A stretch of DNA of 64,000 bases, from positions 46,377,435-46,441,434 of the forward strand of contig CM070711.1 of assembly GCA_036346275.1 (NCBI GenBank), given 5' to 3'. A model generated the notes under the pieces. The model had not been told where the DNA came from. It was given only the letters and a program-made list of their open reading frames with translations, and ran no database searches. Both the position numbers and the translations under genes were made by a program. Shown here piece after piece: positions 12,425 through 23,054 of this stretch; the first letter of the stretch is position 1; each line of letters opens with the position of its first letter. The DNA comes from Otatea glauca (taxonomy: Eukaryota; Streptophyta; Magnoliopsida; Poales; Poaceae).

Positions 12425-13811
12425 TGGAGGACCGAAATGGAGATAAGGGGGTGAATGATCCCAAATTTGAAATTTCTCCCACTCGAAAATGATTCAACCA
12501 AGCCCACAAACAAATCAACCAAAAGGAGCAAATGGGAAAGAGTAACTTCTCTGTATGGGCGGTGCTACCACAGGGAGACTGGTAGTACCGGACTCAAGAA
12601 CAGCAACAAGAACAGAGTCAAAAAACAGCATGACTCAAAAGAAAATCTTGAGGAATATTTTGATCGACTGGACAAAAACTTATGAAACTTGGTAGATATG
12701 ATCTTAAGGATGTCAAGAACTTATTCCAACCTTCAATTGCAAACATTAGCGTCAAAGTTCTGACCATTTTGCCTGGGAAGGAAAAACACACCAAGTTCAG
12801 ACAAAACACAATAACTTGATCTTGGACTTGCTCATGGGTTTTGATGATCAAGATGATCTTGGACAACTTTCCACTTGTCACAGCAAGCAAGAACTCAAGT
12901 CAAAATCTCCGCAAACACGATCTACTAGAATGAATCACTCAAGAACACAAGATCAGTTTCTTGCAATAAAAACGCAATGATCCTTCGAAATAAGAGGCAA
13001 TAGCAAGTAGAAGGAGGGTAGGTAAATCCAAATTGCGTATAAGTAGATTGCAAGAATGTAAGTGCGAAATTTAAATGCTTGAAAGTAAGTTGCTGAATTT
13101 AATGCGTAATGTAAATTCAAGCAAAAGAGAAAATGATTTTTATTTCTGCAAGCTAGGTTTACAAAGCCTCACAACAAAGTGGGCAAAAAGTTCAAAAGAG
13201 CGAAAACCTCTAAAACCTTTAAGAGGAGGAAGGCCACCCTTCCCCCTCTATTTATACTACCTTCCAGTCACCTTTCACCCTTGAATGAGATCCTTCTGCC
13301 CTAAGGATCACCATCAAGGGTTAGGATGATTCTCACACACAGCCTTACATAGGCTAACCCGAAACCCAACAAGCACACCGGATTTTCAAGGCATGCTAAC
13401 TAGACCCGCTACTCTATCACCTAGACCGCAATCCGACGGCTCTCCTTGATCCGAGTAACTCCTAGCTAGCATCTCATCCATTTCTTGTCTTTTGGGTTCG
13501 CAGCAACTCTATCTCCGATCATCTTCTGGCGATCCTCGATCGGCTGGACCTCTGGCACACCTCACCTAGTCCCGGTCATCCTCCGCCTCACCATGATCTT
13601 GCACTGTTGTCCTACAACCATCAAAAACAAGAAAACACATCACATAGCATTGCCCACTTTGCTCAAAATCGAGTTGATGAGTCGATATCAAGCATCGAGT
13701 AACCCTACACGATACTTATCGATTCTCGAGTCACTCAACCTTAAGCACCAAAAGCTCGAATACAGTCAATTACTCATCACACACTTGGGTAGACCTCCAC
13801 GTGGTGTTTCA
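12425..13811 (-). repeat. Sirevirus-type copia 3' LTR, minus strand
   Basis: Read on the minus strand it begins TGAAACACCACGTGG at 13811 and ends with gtccTcca at 12425, a decayed tccttca. It aligns along its length with the reverse complement of the element B LTR (49054-50692): the ggtcatggtgaggcgg-like block, tataaatag-like TATA box near 13250, and the C-run near 12455. At 1387 bp it is about 250 bp shorter than the B LTR and visibly diverged. It is joined on the right to 3' noncoding sequence with a PPT, so it is the 3' end of a minus-strand element whose remainder is missing. Confidence 0.75.
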
Positions 13812-14055
13812 ATCTCCCCCTTGATGAGTATATTGACAACCACCCAAAAGACATAAAATTTTCAGTTTGAGAAGAGAAGAGAATGAATCTATTAGGATGA
13901 AAAGCCGAACTTGATCCAGAAAGAAAGAAGATAAGGACCTGACTAAGTTGATAGAAAGATTTTTAGAGCAAAAACCAAGAAAGAACAAGTTTCCATAAAA
14001 GCTCTAAAAATCCAATAGAACCTTACAAATGTTTATGATTCTTAATGTCTACTTT
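13812..14055 (-). other. PPT and 3' noncoding tail of the truncated Sirevirus
   Basis: Directly right of the LTR, the plus strand reads atctcccccttgatgag, the complement of the Sirevirus polypurine tract ctcatcaagggggagat seen before the 3' LTR of element B (49036-49053). The following 230 bp are noncoding and end where the Tat LTR begins at 14056. Confidence 0.7.
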
Positions 14056-14550
14056 TGTGGTCGGTAATAAATTTATGGGGCAGGCGCTAGATCTCAAACT
14101 CGAAGGTCACACAAGACAAAGGTTTAGACAGGTTCAGGCCCTCGACGGAGGAGGTAATACCCTAGTCCTGTGTGCTGGGATTATGTGGATCTCTTGGATC
14201 TAGGATTGCTCGTGAGCTCGATCTCTCCCTGTTGTTGCCCGCCCTCTCCCTTATATAATGGGGGTAGGGCGGTTTACAGAGTTCCGATCGGTTAGGGGAT
14301 TTCGATCGGTTACATGATTCTGATCGGTTACAGGATAGAGTTCACATCTTTATCTACCTTGTTAACAACTCGGATTACAATCGTATCTTTTATATCTAAA
14401 TGCATGTTCAACTGCCTATAGGATGTATCCCCTCCGCACGGCAGCAAGGTTTGGCGCGGAGGTTATCCACTGGGCCTTCCATTGGGCCTTGTCTCTCCCT
14501 GAGGCATTTCTAGGCCGGTTATGAAGACACTTGGTTTCATATATTCCACA
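14056..14550 (-). repeat. 3' LTR of the Tat element
   Basis: Minus-sense LTR starting tgtggaatatatg at 14550 and ending accgaccaca at 14056, with matching tgtgg/ccaca ends. It carries a TATA-like ttatataa at 14251-14258 and is preceded (minus sense) by the purine-rich actcggggctac PPT. At 495 bp it is far shorter than the 3 kb Tekay LTRs. The second copy is outside the window. Confidence 0.7.
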
Positions 14551-14562
14551 GTAGCCCCGAGT
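14551..14562 (-). other. Polypurine tract of the Tat element
   Basis: The plus strand gtagccccgagt is the complement of actcggggctac, immediately before the LTR start in element sense. It primes plus-strand DNA synthesis during reverse transcription. The 300 bp to its right (14563-14855) show no other feature. Confidence 0.6.
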
Positions 14563-14855
14563 GATTCATGATCCGGTTGCTACATCTTTATCTGGGACTC
14601 AACTTGGATCTGCGCTTTCAGCTTCTAGCATGAACTTCTGATTGGTTTCTTCTTTGATTTGAATGCTTTTCTTTGCAGCAAGGGGATTATGAAGGACTCG
14701 AATATATCCCTAGACAGTTTTCGAAGTTGTTTTGACCTCTTGAGTCAATTCTTTTTCCAAAAACCCCTTTGGCTTTTGAACCATATTAACTCTAAGTCTC
14801 CTCGGCTTCTGATGTTACTGCATCTTCGCATTTACTTCAACCTTGCCGTATCGGC

Positions 14856-14863
14856 TATAAAAA
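14856..14863 (+). promoter_or_regulatory. TATA box of the small antisense ORF
   Basis: tataaaaa on the plus strand inside ggctataaaaacaaacc, 81 bp before the ATG at 14937. It is oriented opposite to the Tat genome. A transcription start about 30 bp downstream would give a leader of roughly 50 nt. Position and sequence are suggestive only. Confidence 0.5.
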
Positions 14864-14936
14864 CAAACCAACGCTTGTAGAATGCATTCCTTCTCGCTTG
14901 GTACTCCTCTTCCTTACTCCAAGCTCTAGCTTCTTC

Positions 14937-15143
14937 ATGAGGAATTACATGGACGACCGGGACCCTGAGCTTGCCGAAGAATGGGTGTTCTTCGACTTCG
15001 CCATGGCCGAACTGACCGAAGAAGAGGCCGTTACCCGTGACCGCGTCGCCGTCGACACCTTTCTCGAGATCTTACCTGCCCTCTACAGGGCTAGGGAGGC
15101 TCTCGTGGAGGCACTCGGCCGGGTGCGCCGCGGAGAAGTCTAG
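14937..15143 (+). CDS. Small antisense ORF in the Tat 3' region, 68 residues
   Basis: A complete reading frame on the strand opposite to the Tat pol, from ATG (14937) to TAG. I do not recognise a named family. The product is strongly acidic in the middle (DDRDPELAEEW, then ELTEEEA), continues with a predicted helical stretch (VAVDTFLEILPALYRAREAL) and ends in a basic tail (GRVRRGEV). It has no signal peptide or membrane segment. A second in-frame ATG at 14949 gives 64 residues. It sits in a compact unit with a TATA box 81 bp upstream and AATAAA 57 bp downstream, just outside the Tat PPT and LTR. Codons are GC-rich at third positions (gccgtcgacacc type), unlike the AT-rich flanks, which supports real coding history. 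Function unknown. Confidence 0.5.
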   Translation: MRNYMDDRDPELAEEWVFFDFAMAELTEEEAVTRDRVAVDTFLEILPALYRAREALVEALGRVRRGEV

Positions 15144-15199
15144 GACCCCTGTAAATGTAATATTTTCCTAGGCATAATGCTTGGGGAATTTATATATAT

Positions 15200-15205
15200 A
15201 ATAAA
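15200..15205 (+). terminator. Poly(A) signal after the small antisense ORF
   Basis: AATAAA within tatatatataataaagaag, 57 bp after the stop codon and in the same orientation as the small ORF. With the upstream TATA it completes a mini transcription unit. Confidence 0.45.
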
Positions 15206-15239
15206 GAAGTACCTTTTCCAAGCGTTTTTCCATGATTGT

Positions 15240-15890
15240 CGTTTAGACGTAGCTTAGATCCAGCTTGGGGTATTTATCGAAGCTTGCATGGCTCATTGGT
15301 CGGGCGATATTCACATCCAATTGTCTAGGATATATTTTAGGTCCGACTTGGGACATATTAGGACTCGCGCGGCTCTTGGTCGGGCGATATCCTACAACAG
15401 TCGGATATAGCTCTAGTCCGACTTGAGACATATCATATTCTCATGGCTCTAGGCTGAGTGATACCCATATCCGACTGCTGTAGGATATAGATTAGGCTCG
15501 ACTTGGAGCGTATCAAGATTTTCTTGGCTCATGGCCGAGTGATACCTATATCCCACTGGTGTAGGATATAGCTTAGGCTCAACTTGGAGCGTACCATACA
15601 TACGTGGCTCTTGGCCGAGTGATACCCATATCCGACTGCTGTAAGACATAGCTTAGGCTCGACTTGGAGTGTATCGGGGTTTTCTCAGCTCATGGCCGAG
15701 TGATACCTGTATCCGACTGGTGTAGGATACAACTCTGGTCCGACATGGGACATATCAAGGTTTATCCGAATGATATCTGTACTCGTTTATTACGATGCAC
15801 AGCTTATCGACCTATCTTGGGGCATACCATTGGAACCGTACCTTATCAGGCTCAACTCGTGATATATGATTCCGTCATGCGGTAACCACC
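15240..15890. repeat. Tandem array of about 80 bp units in the Tat 3' region
   Basis: About eight diverged units. Each contains a variant of tccgactgctgtaggatata(g), then a ctcgacttggagcgtatc-like block and ggctcatggccgagtgatacc. Corresponding points fall at 15472, 15553, 15633 and 15714, giving a period of 80-81 bp. Outer units are more decayed. The array lies between the small antisense ORF and the multi-exon antisense gene (before the Sirevirus inserted). Tandem arrays in the region between pol and 3' LTR are a known trait of Tat/Ogre-type elements. Confidence 0.8.
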
Positions 15891-15914
15891 TAGCGACCCA
15901 ACATGGGGCATATC

Positions 15915-17555
15915 TGAAGGACCATGTGGAGGTCCATCCATGTTTGTGATGAGTATTTGACTTTATTTGAGCAAGGTGTGCTCAAGTTTGAGTTTGATTT
16001 GGATTGATTTTCAAAATGAAGCAATTTGAGTTGTCTTTGCTAGGAGTGATAGTACCGGCTGTATGGGCGCGGTAGTGATGAGTTGGATGGTTTATTGCAT
16101 ATCATTGTGGGCATTGCTATGTGATGTGTTTCCTTGTCTTTGATGGTTGCAGGGCGACGGTGCTAGGTCATGGTGAGGCGGAGGATGACCGGGACTAGGC
16201 GAGGAGCGTCGGAGGTCCAGACGGTTGGGAGATCGCCGGAAGATGATCGGAGACGGAGTCCGGGCAAGTCAAGAAGACAAGGAAAGGAGATGATGCTAGC
16301 TAGATGCCGCGTGGATCAATGAGGGCCGTCGGATTGAGGTGTAGTTGATAGGTTAGCGGGTCTAGGTAGTATGCTTTGAAAACCGTGCAAGAAAACCCGG
16401 TATGTGTGTGGGTTTTGGGTTAGCCCTTGCATGGCTGTGTGTGTGGGTTAATCTAGCCCTTAGATGAGTGCTCTAGGGTTGAGGGACTCATCCAAGGGTG
16501 GTAGGTGGCCCAAGGGTAGTATAAATAGGGGTGGAGGGGTAGCCTCCTCCCTTAGAAGGTTTTGAGATTTTTAAATGCTCCTTTGAGCTTTGCCCACATG
16601 AAAGTGAGGCTTTGTAACCTCTCCTTCCAGAAATGGAAGTTTTATCCATACACCTCTGAATTTATTTTGCGCATTTACATTATGTCTTTACTTTACGCAA
16701 TTTAAATTCAGCATTTACTTTCCCGCAATTACATTCTCATAATTTACTTTCACGCAATTTGGATTTGCCTCCCCTCCTTCTAAATGCTGTTTATATTGGA
16801 TGTTTTGAGTGTGTTCATATGGTTTTACATCTCTTTTGCACTCTTGGATTGAGTAGAGAACATCTTTTCTTTCAAGTTCCAACTTTGTTCAGAACTTGTT
16901 CTTTGCGCAGCATTTAGTAGTTGATTTTTATAAAACTCTAGAAAAATCATTTTTAAGTGATTCTTGTTGGAGGAGGTGCGGGATTCTGATATACACCTGA
17001 ATAAAAATTTTGGAGTTCACTTGTTGCACCGTTTGGGCGCCATGAGGTGAAAACCGGGCCCCAAACTTTCTGCTCGAAGTTCTTGACTGACTGTGTACTT
17101 CGATTTCTCCTGTTTTTTCTGTAAGGCTTTTTGAGGAGAAATTTGGTGGAGTTCTTTATGACTCTGATGATCATAGGGAGAAAAATTATCAAAATTTTGT
17201 GAGCTGCAGAAACCCACCAACCTCCTGTTCAAATTGAGGATAAGTTCTGAAAATTCTGGTTTTGCTTTTCTGAAAGTGACTTTTGTGATTTGAATTGATG
17301 TTCTTTCTAAAAGCAAGAGTTGGATTGATTCCTCTTTATCCTGGACACTAGACAACCAGGATTGTGACTCAAAAATCCTCACATATTTTATGGTACTTAT
17401 CCATGCAAGCTTGGGGTACACATAGTTGTCTAGTTTTTCGGGTTTTTCACGATTTCCTTTGAGCGATCTTGTCGAGGTTTTTGTTGGAGTAATTTGGGGG
17501 AAAATTTATTTGCGACCATTCACCCCCCCCCTTTGTTCGCCATCTCGGTCCTTCA
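15915..17555 (+). repeat. 5' LTR of Sirevirus B
   Basis: 1641 bp, tgaaggacc to ggtccttca. A TATA box (tataaata) is at 16520-16527 after a GC-rich U3 segment. The text is almost base-for-base the same as 49054-50692 (visible differences include gagcaagg versus gagaaagg and ccatgtgg versus ccacgtgg), so the element is fairly young by this measure. Minus-strand reading frames at 16953-17421 recur in both LTRs and are not genes. Confidence 0.9.
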
Positions 17556-17571
17556 ATTGATATCAGGCTGG
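17556..17571 (+). other. Primer binding site of Sirevirus B
   Basis: attgatatcaggctgg directly after the 5' LTR, a damaged version of the initiator-tRNA-Met complement (usual form ttggtatcagagc). Two positions differ: a g/a change and a missing 'ag' pair within cagag. tRNA annealing here starts minus-strand synthesis. Confidence 0.7.
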
Positions 17572-17609
17572 TTTTGCTCTTTCATAGATCTTGACTGGTC
17601 TCAAGAGCC

Positions 17610-18327
17610 ATGACAATGGACAAGTATTCCACCAAGCCTCCTATTTTTTCTGGAGTCGATTTTTCATTTTTGAAGTCGCGCATAGTCATACATCACTGCC
17701 GAGGGCTTCCTGATATGGCAGAAGGTTAAACTCCCATATGAGGTTCCTGTCGATGAAAACGTCACGGCCGGCAATATGGCTGACGTTGAGGCGAATGCTA
17801 AGGCAAGGAACATCCTCATACTGTGGTCTTAGCGCAGATGAGTATGGCAGATTTTCGACCGTTACGCTCATGAGATTTGGGTGACCCTCGATGCTTACCA
17901 TGAGGGCACTACCCAAATCAAGACGGTTCGACAGGACCAATTCAAGCGTGAGTTCAACAAGTCTAAACAGCATGCTGGAGAGAGTCTTGATGAGTGTTTC
18001 GGTCGTTTTACCAAGATCTTGAGCGATCTTCGAGCAGTTGGTTGTATATACCCTAACTCGGATAATGCTCGACATTTCTTGACCGCACTCGATTTGCGCG
18101 TTTGGGAGATGAAGGTGACCACCATCAAGGACACCACCGACCTGTCGACCTTGACTCTTGACGGTCTTTATTCCCGTCTCAAGACTCATGAGATCGACGT
18201 CGTCTCGCGGAAGACGAAATCTCAGTCGATGGCTTTGGTCACCAATCCCATTGGATCCTCTCTTTCTGTTTCTTCTGATGGTTTCTCTCTCTCCGCCCTT
18301 TGCGAGCTAAGCGATGACCAACTATAA
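17610..18327 (+). pseudogene. gag: Sirevirus B gag, N-terminal part, frameshifted
   Basis: Capsid-like part of a copia Gag. It starts at ATG 17610 (MTMDKYSTKPPIFSGVDF), matching the usual 'PP.F.G.DY.FWK.RM' opening of Sirevirus Gag. The first frame breaks near 17690, shifting the ITAEGFLIWQKV-like motif to another frame, and a stop occurs at about 17830. From 17881 the frame is open: EGTTQIKTVRQDQFKREF, then GESLDECFGRFTKILSDLRA and the 'LTLDGLYSRLKTHE' motif typical of UBN2-type copia Gag (about residues 95-200). It ends at a TAA at 18325 before the zinc knuckle. One or two small indels and one stop separate it from an intact frame. Confidence 0.8.
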
Positions 18328-18777
18328 AAATTTCCAGAAAATGAGCTTGCTCTTCTTGCTCGCAAATTTTCATATGCATACAAGAGAGTGAGAGAGAGGA
18401 AGAGAGGTGGGATGATCACCTGTTTTGAGTGTGGTGACCCCAACCACATTCGAGCAAACTGTCCCAAACTGGAGAAGGCTAAGAACGATGCCGGCGGTTT
18501 GGCAAAGAACGACTACATCGACAAGAACCGCAACAAGAAGCCTCCAGTTCGTGAGCCGACGCGTGAGAAGAAGTACCGCAACTTCTCCAAGAACAAGAAG
18601 CTCTTCCACCGCGTCCTCGCCACGCTTGCGACATCAACCTCTCCGACATGGAGACATGGAGCGACGAGGCGAGGATGAACCGCAAGAGAAGAAGGCGCGA
18701 CGACTTCTCGGCATGTGCTTCATGGCCGACACCAGCGGCATCGGCGACTCCAAGGCTGTCAAATGACACGGATGAGG
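18328..18777 (+). pseudogene. gag: Sirevirus B gag, zinc knuckle part
   Basis: Nucleocapsid region that binds RNA. A canonical CX2CX4HX4C knuckle (CFECGDPNHIRANC) lies at 18421-18462, preceded by a basic stretch (KRVRERKRGG) and followed by lysine-rich sequence (RNKKPPVREPTREKKYR). After about 18620 the frame shifts, leaving pieces in two frames to a stop before 18780. The 200 bp up to the next open stretch (18778-18981) are broken coding sequence. Confidence 0.75.
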
Positions 18778-18981
18778 TACCCACCTACGACGAGTTAAAT
18801 GATGCCTTCGTAAATTAGGCAAGTTTCATGCTAAGGCTAGGTCGAGGTTTTACGAGTTAGAGAAGGAAGTAGGTACCTTGACTCGGAGTTAGCTTCACTT
18901 AGATCTTCTCCTCCCGAGTCACCGATGGTTGTGTTCTCTGTGATGTTGTTCTTGTGGAGTTGGAGAACCTAAGGACCATAC

Positions 18982-19837
18982 ATGATAGTGTGCTTCTTTG
19001 AACTTGATGGTCTTAGGTTGAAGAATGCTAGCACTAGTTACGTTGATGCTATTCCTGTTGAGGCTAGTTTTCTTCATGCTCACTCCACTCCATCATGCTC
19101 TAATTGCCCTAAATTGCTTGCTGAAATTGATGCCATGAGTTCACACCTTAAGAAGCTTTCTGCTAGAAATGATGAACTTGAATTGCATGCTTCTAAGGAC
19201 CCAGTCAGCTCATGTGAGGGCTGCAGGCAACTAAAACTTGACAATGATGCTTTGAATGTCAAGTGTGATGAACTTACTAAGGACTTACTAGTTAAGTCAA
19301 AATCTGGTTGCCTGCTATGTGCTGAGGTTAAGGATGATGTGGATCAAATCCATGTCGAGCTTAGGAAGAAGTTAGAAGAACAAACCCTTAGGATTAGAGA
19401 TGCTCCTTGCGTTTCTTGTGAGACCCTCAAGATTGAGGCAGCCGTGCTGAGGGAACAAAAAGCACGTGTTGAGAGATCTTTTCATTCTGGTTCTTCTTCT
19501 TCCTCTCCTTCCCCCTGTTCTTCTTGTGCTTCTTTCTTTCGAGATTGCCAGTATCTTATGAGCACTCTCGAGAAGTTTGTTTCAGGCAAGAAGAAGCTCA
19601 ATCTTATTCTAGACCAATCCAAGATTAGTAGATTCAATCAAGGTGTAGGATTTGATCCTTTGGAGCACGCTCGGGCGCATCTTCCCACCATTGTGCACGG
19701 CTCCAAGAGTGGTGAGATTGTGGTAGCTCCCAGAGTGAGCACCACGGTGTTTAGGTCTGCTGGGGTTGTCCATAGGACTTCTGACCAGAAGGGTGTTACT
19801 CCTGTTGCTTCTGTCTCTAGCAAGGCGAAGTACACAT
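18982..19837 (+). CDS. Sirevirus B gag C-terminal coiled coil with five CxxC motifs
   Basis: An open frame from ATG 18982 to the A1 insertion point. It is the C-terminal extension of a Sirevirus Gag, not an independent gene. It is helix-rich with leucine/lysine/glutamate heptads (for example HLKKLSARNDELELH). Five in-frame CxxC pairs begin at nucleotides 19096, 19213, 19309, 19408 and 19516, spaced 39, 32, 33 and 36 codons, each at the start of a heptad block. A serine-rich linker follows the fourth pair. The last residues (KAKYT) continue into a cysteine-containing motif after the A1 element at 43480. Coiled-coil Gag tails are known in Sireviruses and have been linked to host protein binding; the periodic CxxC function is unknown. 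Confidence 0.75.
19833..19837. other. Left target duplication of A1 (cacat)
   Basis: cacat here and at 43475-43479 flanks the A1 termini tgtaacatccc and gggtcccgaca exactly. Removing A1 and one copy rejoins the Sirevirus reading frame (KAKYT followed by CTLRKKDGHLVD). Confidence 0.95.
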
Positions 19838-22800
19838 TGTAACATCCCAAAATTTGGCCTATAATTTCACTTATGTGCATTTTGGTGATTTTCTGAATTT
19901 ACTGGATTTTCCAAAAAATATTTGAATTTATTTTAATTAAGTATATTGAACCTTTGGTGAAAACTAATTATATATAGATAAAAATAATATGAAGTTTTGT
20001 CAAAAATATTTTATTTGAGTTCAGAATGTTTCAAAGTATTTATGAGAATTTTCTTGGATTTTTCCTGATAATTTAATTGCCTTAAATGAATTAATCTAAT
20101 TTTGGGAATTATTTTAAATCGAAAAGCGTTAGAAAAATCGGCGTGAGCGATCTTGGCCGAGCCCAAGACTATGTGAGTCTTGTGACACCGCTCGACCGCG
20201 TCGCCGCCAGATGAAAGACGCCAACCGTCAGATCTTCATCTTGTGGTCTTCATTAAGCCACGTCGCCGGTGCTGCGTCGGCCGTTGGATCGCAGAGGGAT
20301 GCGTGTGATTTAAAGACGAGATCAGAAACCCTAGCACCTGCGAGCCATTGGATCAAGATCGTGTGGAAGAAATCGGATCGTGTTTTTTTTGGAAAGGTTG
20401 GATCTCATCCGTTGTTTTTGGAAAGAACGGATCGGATCGTATCGCTTCGGATCTAATCGTGGCCGTTGATCGCAAATCGGACGGCTCTCGGTTGTCGTCT
20501 CCGATTCGGTTTCCGAATCCGCCGCCGCTTGCCGTCGCCGCCGCGTGATTTAGGGTTTCCTTCCCTACGCGCATGCCGAGGCTATAAAAGCCGCCGCCCG
20601 CACCACGAGGATTGCCATCCCAGAGCGCATCCGCCAGTGCTAGCCTTCGCCGTTGAGTCGCCGCTGTAGCCTCACAGGAGCTCGCCGGAGTTTGCTTTTC
20701 ACCACCACGGTTTTCTTCAGGTTCCGCTGTCGTCAAGCCGCTGTCCGTCGCAAGGGTTCCAGATCCGAGTTCCTCGCGTCGTCTTGCGTCGAGTCGCCGC
20801 TTCTTCGCGAGTCGCGCCAAAGCGCCGTTCGGGTGGTCGTCTTCCTCCGCTCGATGCAAGCCCGCCGTGTCTCGGAGCCGTCGGCCGTTGGATCTTCGCC
20901 GAACCATCCAGATCGCGCTGCGTCATCCTCATCGTGATGAACCTCTCGGTAAGATGGACCGTTAGATCTAAGATGGCGGTCGAGGATAGTGCCACGTTGG
21001 AGTAGATCGATAGTCGTCGGATCGTCACCGGATCTTGCGCTGCGTGTCGAGCATCGCGCGCGCAGCGTCGTAGCTTGATCCCCGGGTCGCCGGCGTGGCG
21101 GGCGCGTGGTCTGGAGGCGTGGGCCGCGTCCACGGGGAACGAGGCGTTTAGTGGACGGGTCCATGCGCCGAGGTGACGTGGCAGCGCTGATTGGTCAGTC
21201 GGTGGCGTCGACGTGCGCAATAAAAATCTTTTTCAGTAGAAAAATAATTCTGGAAAATCTGAAATTCTATTTTCTGTGTTTTCTGTATTTATTCAAACTT
21301 CAAAAGGCTATATCTTTTGCATTTTAACTCGGATTTGAGTGATTCAAATTTTTAAAAATTTGTAAAATCATGATCTATTTATTAGTGAATTTTATTTTAT
21401 CCTTGGAGTTTGGTTTCTCTCTGTTTTGGTGTTTATTTGCTATTTTGGCATCGTTTCGCGTAGACGTTGAACTGCTCGGTGATCCGGAGGAAGATTCATC
21501 GCTTCAAGACCCAAGCTCAGAGCAAGACCAGCACCTACTCCAAGGCAAGTTGTGCTTTGATCATGTTGCACCCAATTTCACCAAATTGCTATTTTGTCTT
21601 TTAAATTATGCATGATATTTTATGTGTATAAATGATTTCAATTAATTTGGGAATTAGATGATATGCCTAATTGAATTAAATCACACCTTGTCAATTTTAT
21701 GCCATGATCTAATTGTCACCCTAGGATGTGGAATTATAGTTGGTTAATATTAATAATCAACATGGGACTAGTTAGACCGTCGTAGATTACTTAGTCATGC
21801 CACGTCATCACATGTGTCCGAATGTTGTCACTTAATCTTGACTAATGGAATATGGAACAATGTTTAAGAATTTGTGTGTCATGTGTTGTCACATTATATA
21901 TCAAGTTGTCGTGGCGAGGAGGTCACACAACTAGATTGAAATGTGGGGGGGCACGTGGTGCTTGGTAATCAACTGGGGTGGTAATGATTTAGATTAGGCA
22001 AGTGGCAAGGGGCAGTGTGCCAAGGTGGGCCAGGATTGGCAGGGGTATGTGGAAGTCTTGCCTTAATCACTTTAAGGACTTAATCTTGCAAGCCATTGAC
22101 CGGAGTTTCTCTTGCAACCACATATGCGGAATGGGACAGCCTAGTGAATAATTTGTGAAGCCTAGATTTTGGTCTTGTCGTGGTGAGCAGTGAGTCCGGG
22201 TTTACTGGTTTAACTCACATGGCGCAAGAGGGGGCCTGTTGTGGTGGTTTAACCCTTGATGTTGAAACCTTAGCGAACGAGATTGGGTCTAGGTGTAGCA
22301 TTGTAAAGGCTTTGTTATGATCACTCGCCTTGGTGGTGTTTGGTTGTATCGTGTGGGTAAAGTGCATAACCTCTGCAGAGTGTACAATCTATTGAATAGC
22401 CGTGCTCACGGTATTGGGCAATGCTAAGAATTACTGATTAAGGGTTAGACTTTTGTTACACAAAACTTGTTGGGATGGCGAGGTGCCATGGGAGGTGGAA
22501 ATTGATTTAGGATTGGAAATTTGGTTTACTTCATAAATGTTGAATCTATTAATTACTGTTATCATTTTATTGCTTTTCAATCTATTTACTGTATTCTTGT
22601 TAAATGCCGCTCTACTGCAAAATAGCCATATTAGCCATTCCTTTGGATTAAGCCAAGCATATAGAATATCGACTTGCATTCTTGTGCACAACTTGTTGAG
22701 TGCTTTATGTACTCACCCCAACAACAACAACTTCAGAAGAGGAAGAATCTACACCCTTCGTGGAGGAGGATTATATGGATCACGAATGCTTAGGGTCCAA

Positions 22801-23054
22801 GCCTCATCGGTTACTGCGGTGAAGCGGGAGCTGCTACTCTTATTTATTTTTCATTCTTTGCTTATTTGATATTTCTTTTATAAGCCCTGTGTGGCAATAA
22901 TCATGTAAGACAACGATTACTATTAATTATTAAAGTTATGCTCTATTCATTGTGTATGACTATGATAGCATCTATGTTGAGCTGTGTGCACTAGCGTGAT
23001 CTGGTCTAGTGCGGTATACACAGAGGGTCGGATTTGCAAATTCGGGTCCCGACA
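19838..23054 (+). repeat. 5' LTR of A1
   Basis: 3217 bp, tgtaacatccc to gggtcccgaca. The AT-rich first 280 bp are followed by a GC-rich promoter zone with about eleven gttggatc-type motifs (20220-21030), a TATA box tataaaag at 20583, a quasi-palindrome tggacgggtcca (21152-21163) and AATAAA at 21219. Reading frames over 20353-21220 on both strands are GC-bias artefacts. Confidence 0.9.

Noticed and set aside
15240..15890. Tandem repeats considered as a CRISPR array
   Set aside because: Units are about 80 bp, diverged and directly adjacent with no spacer/repeat alternation, in a plant retroelement.
16953..17421. Minus-strand frame of 134 codons, repeated at 50156-50521
   Set aside because: It is in both LTRs of the Sirevirus, so its recurrence reflects LTR duplication. 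There is no start context and no conserved domain.
20353..21220. Overlapping frames of 140-184 codons on both strands
   Set aside because: Composition effect in the GC-rich core of the A1 LTR; not preserved in the sister LTR at 40.8-41.5 kb.
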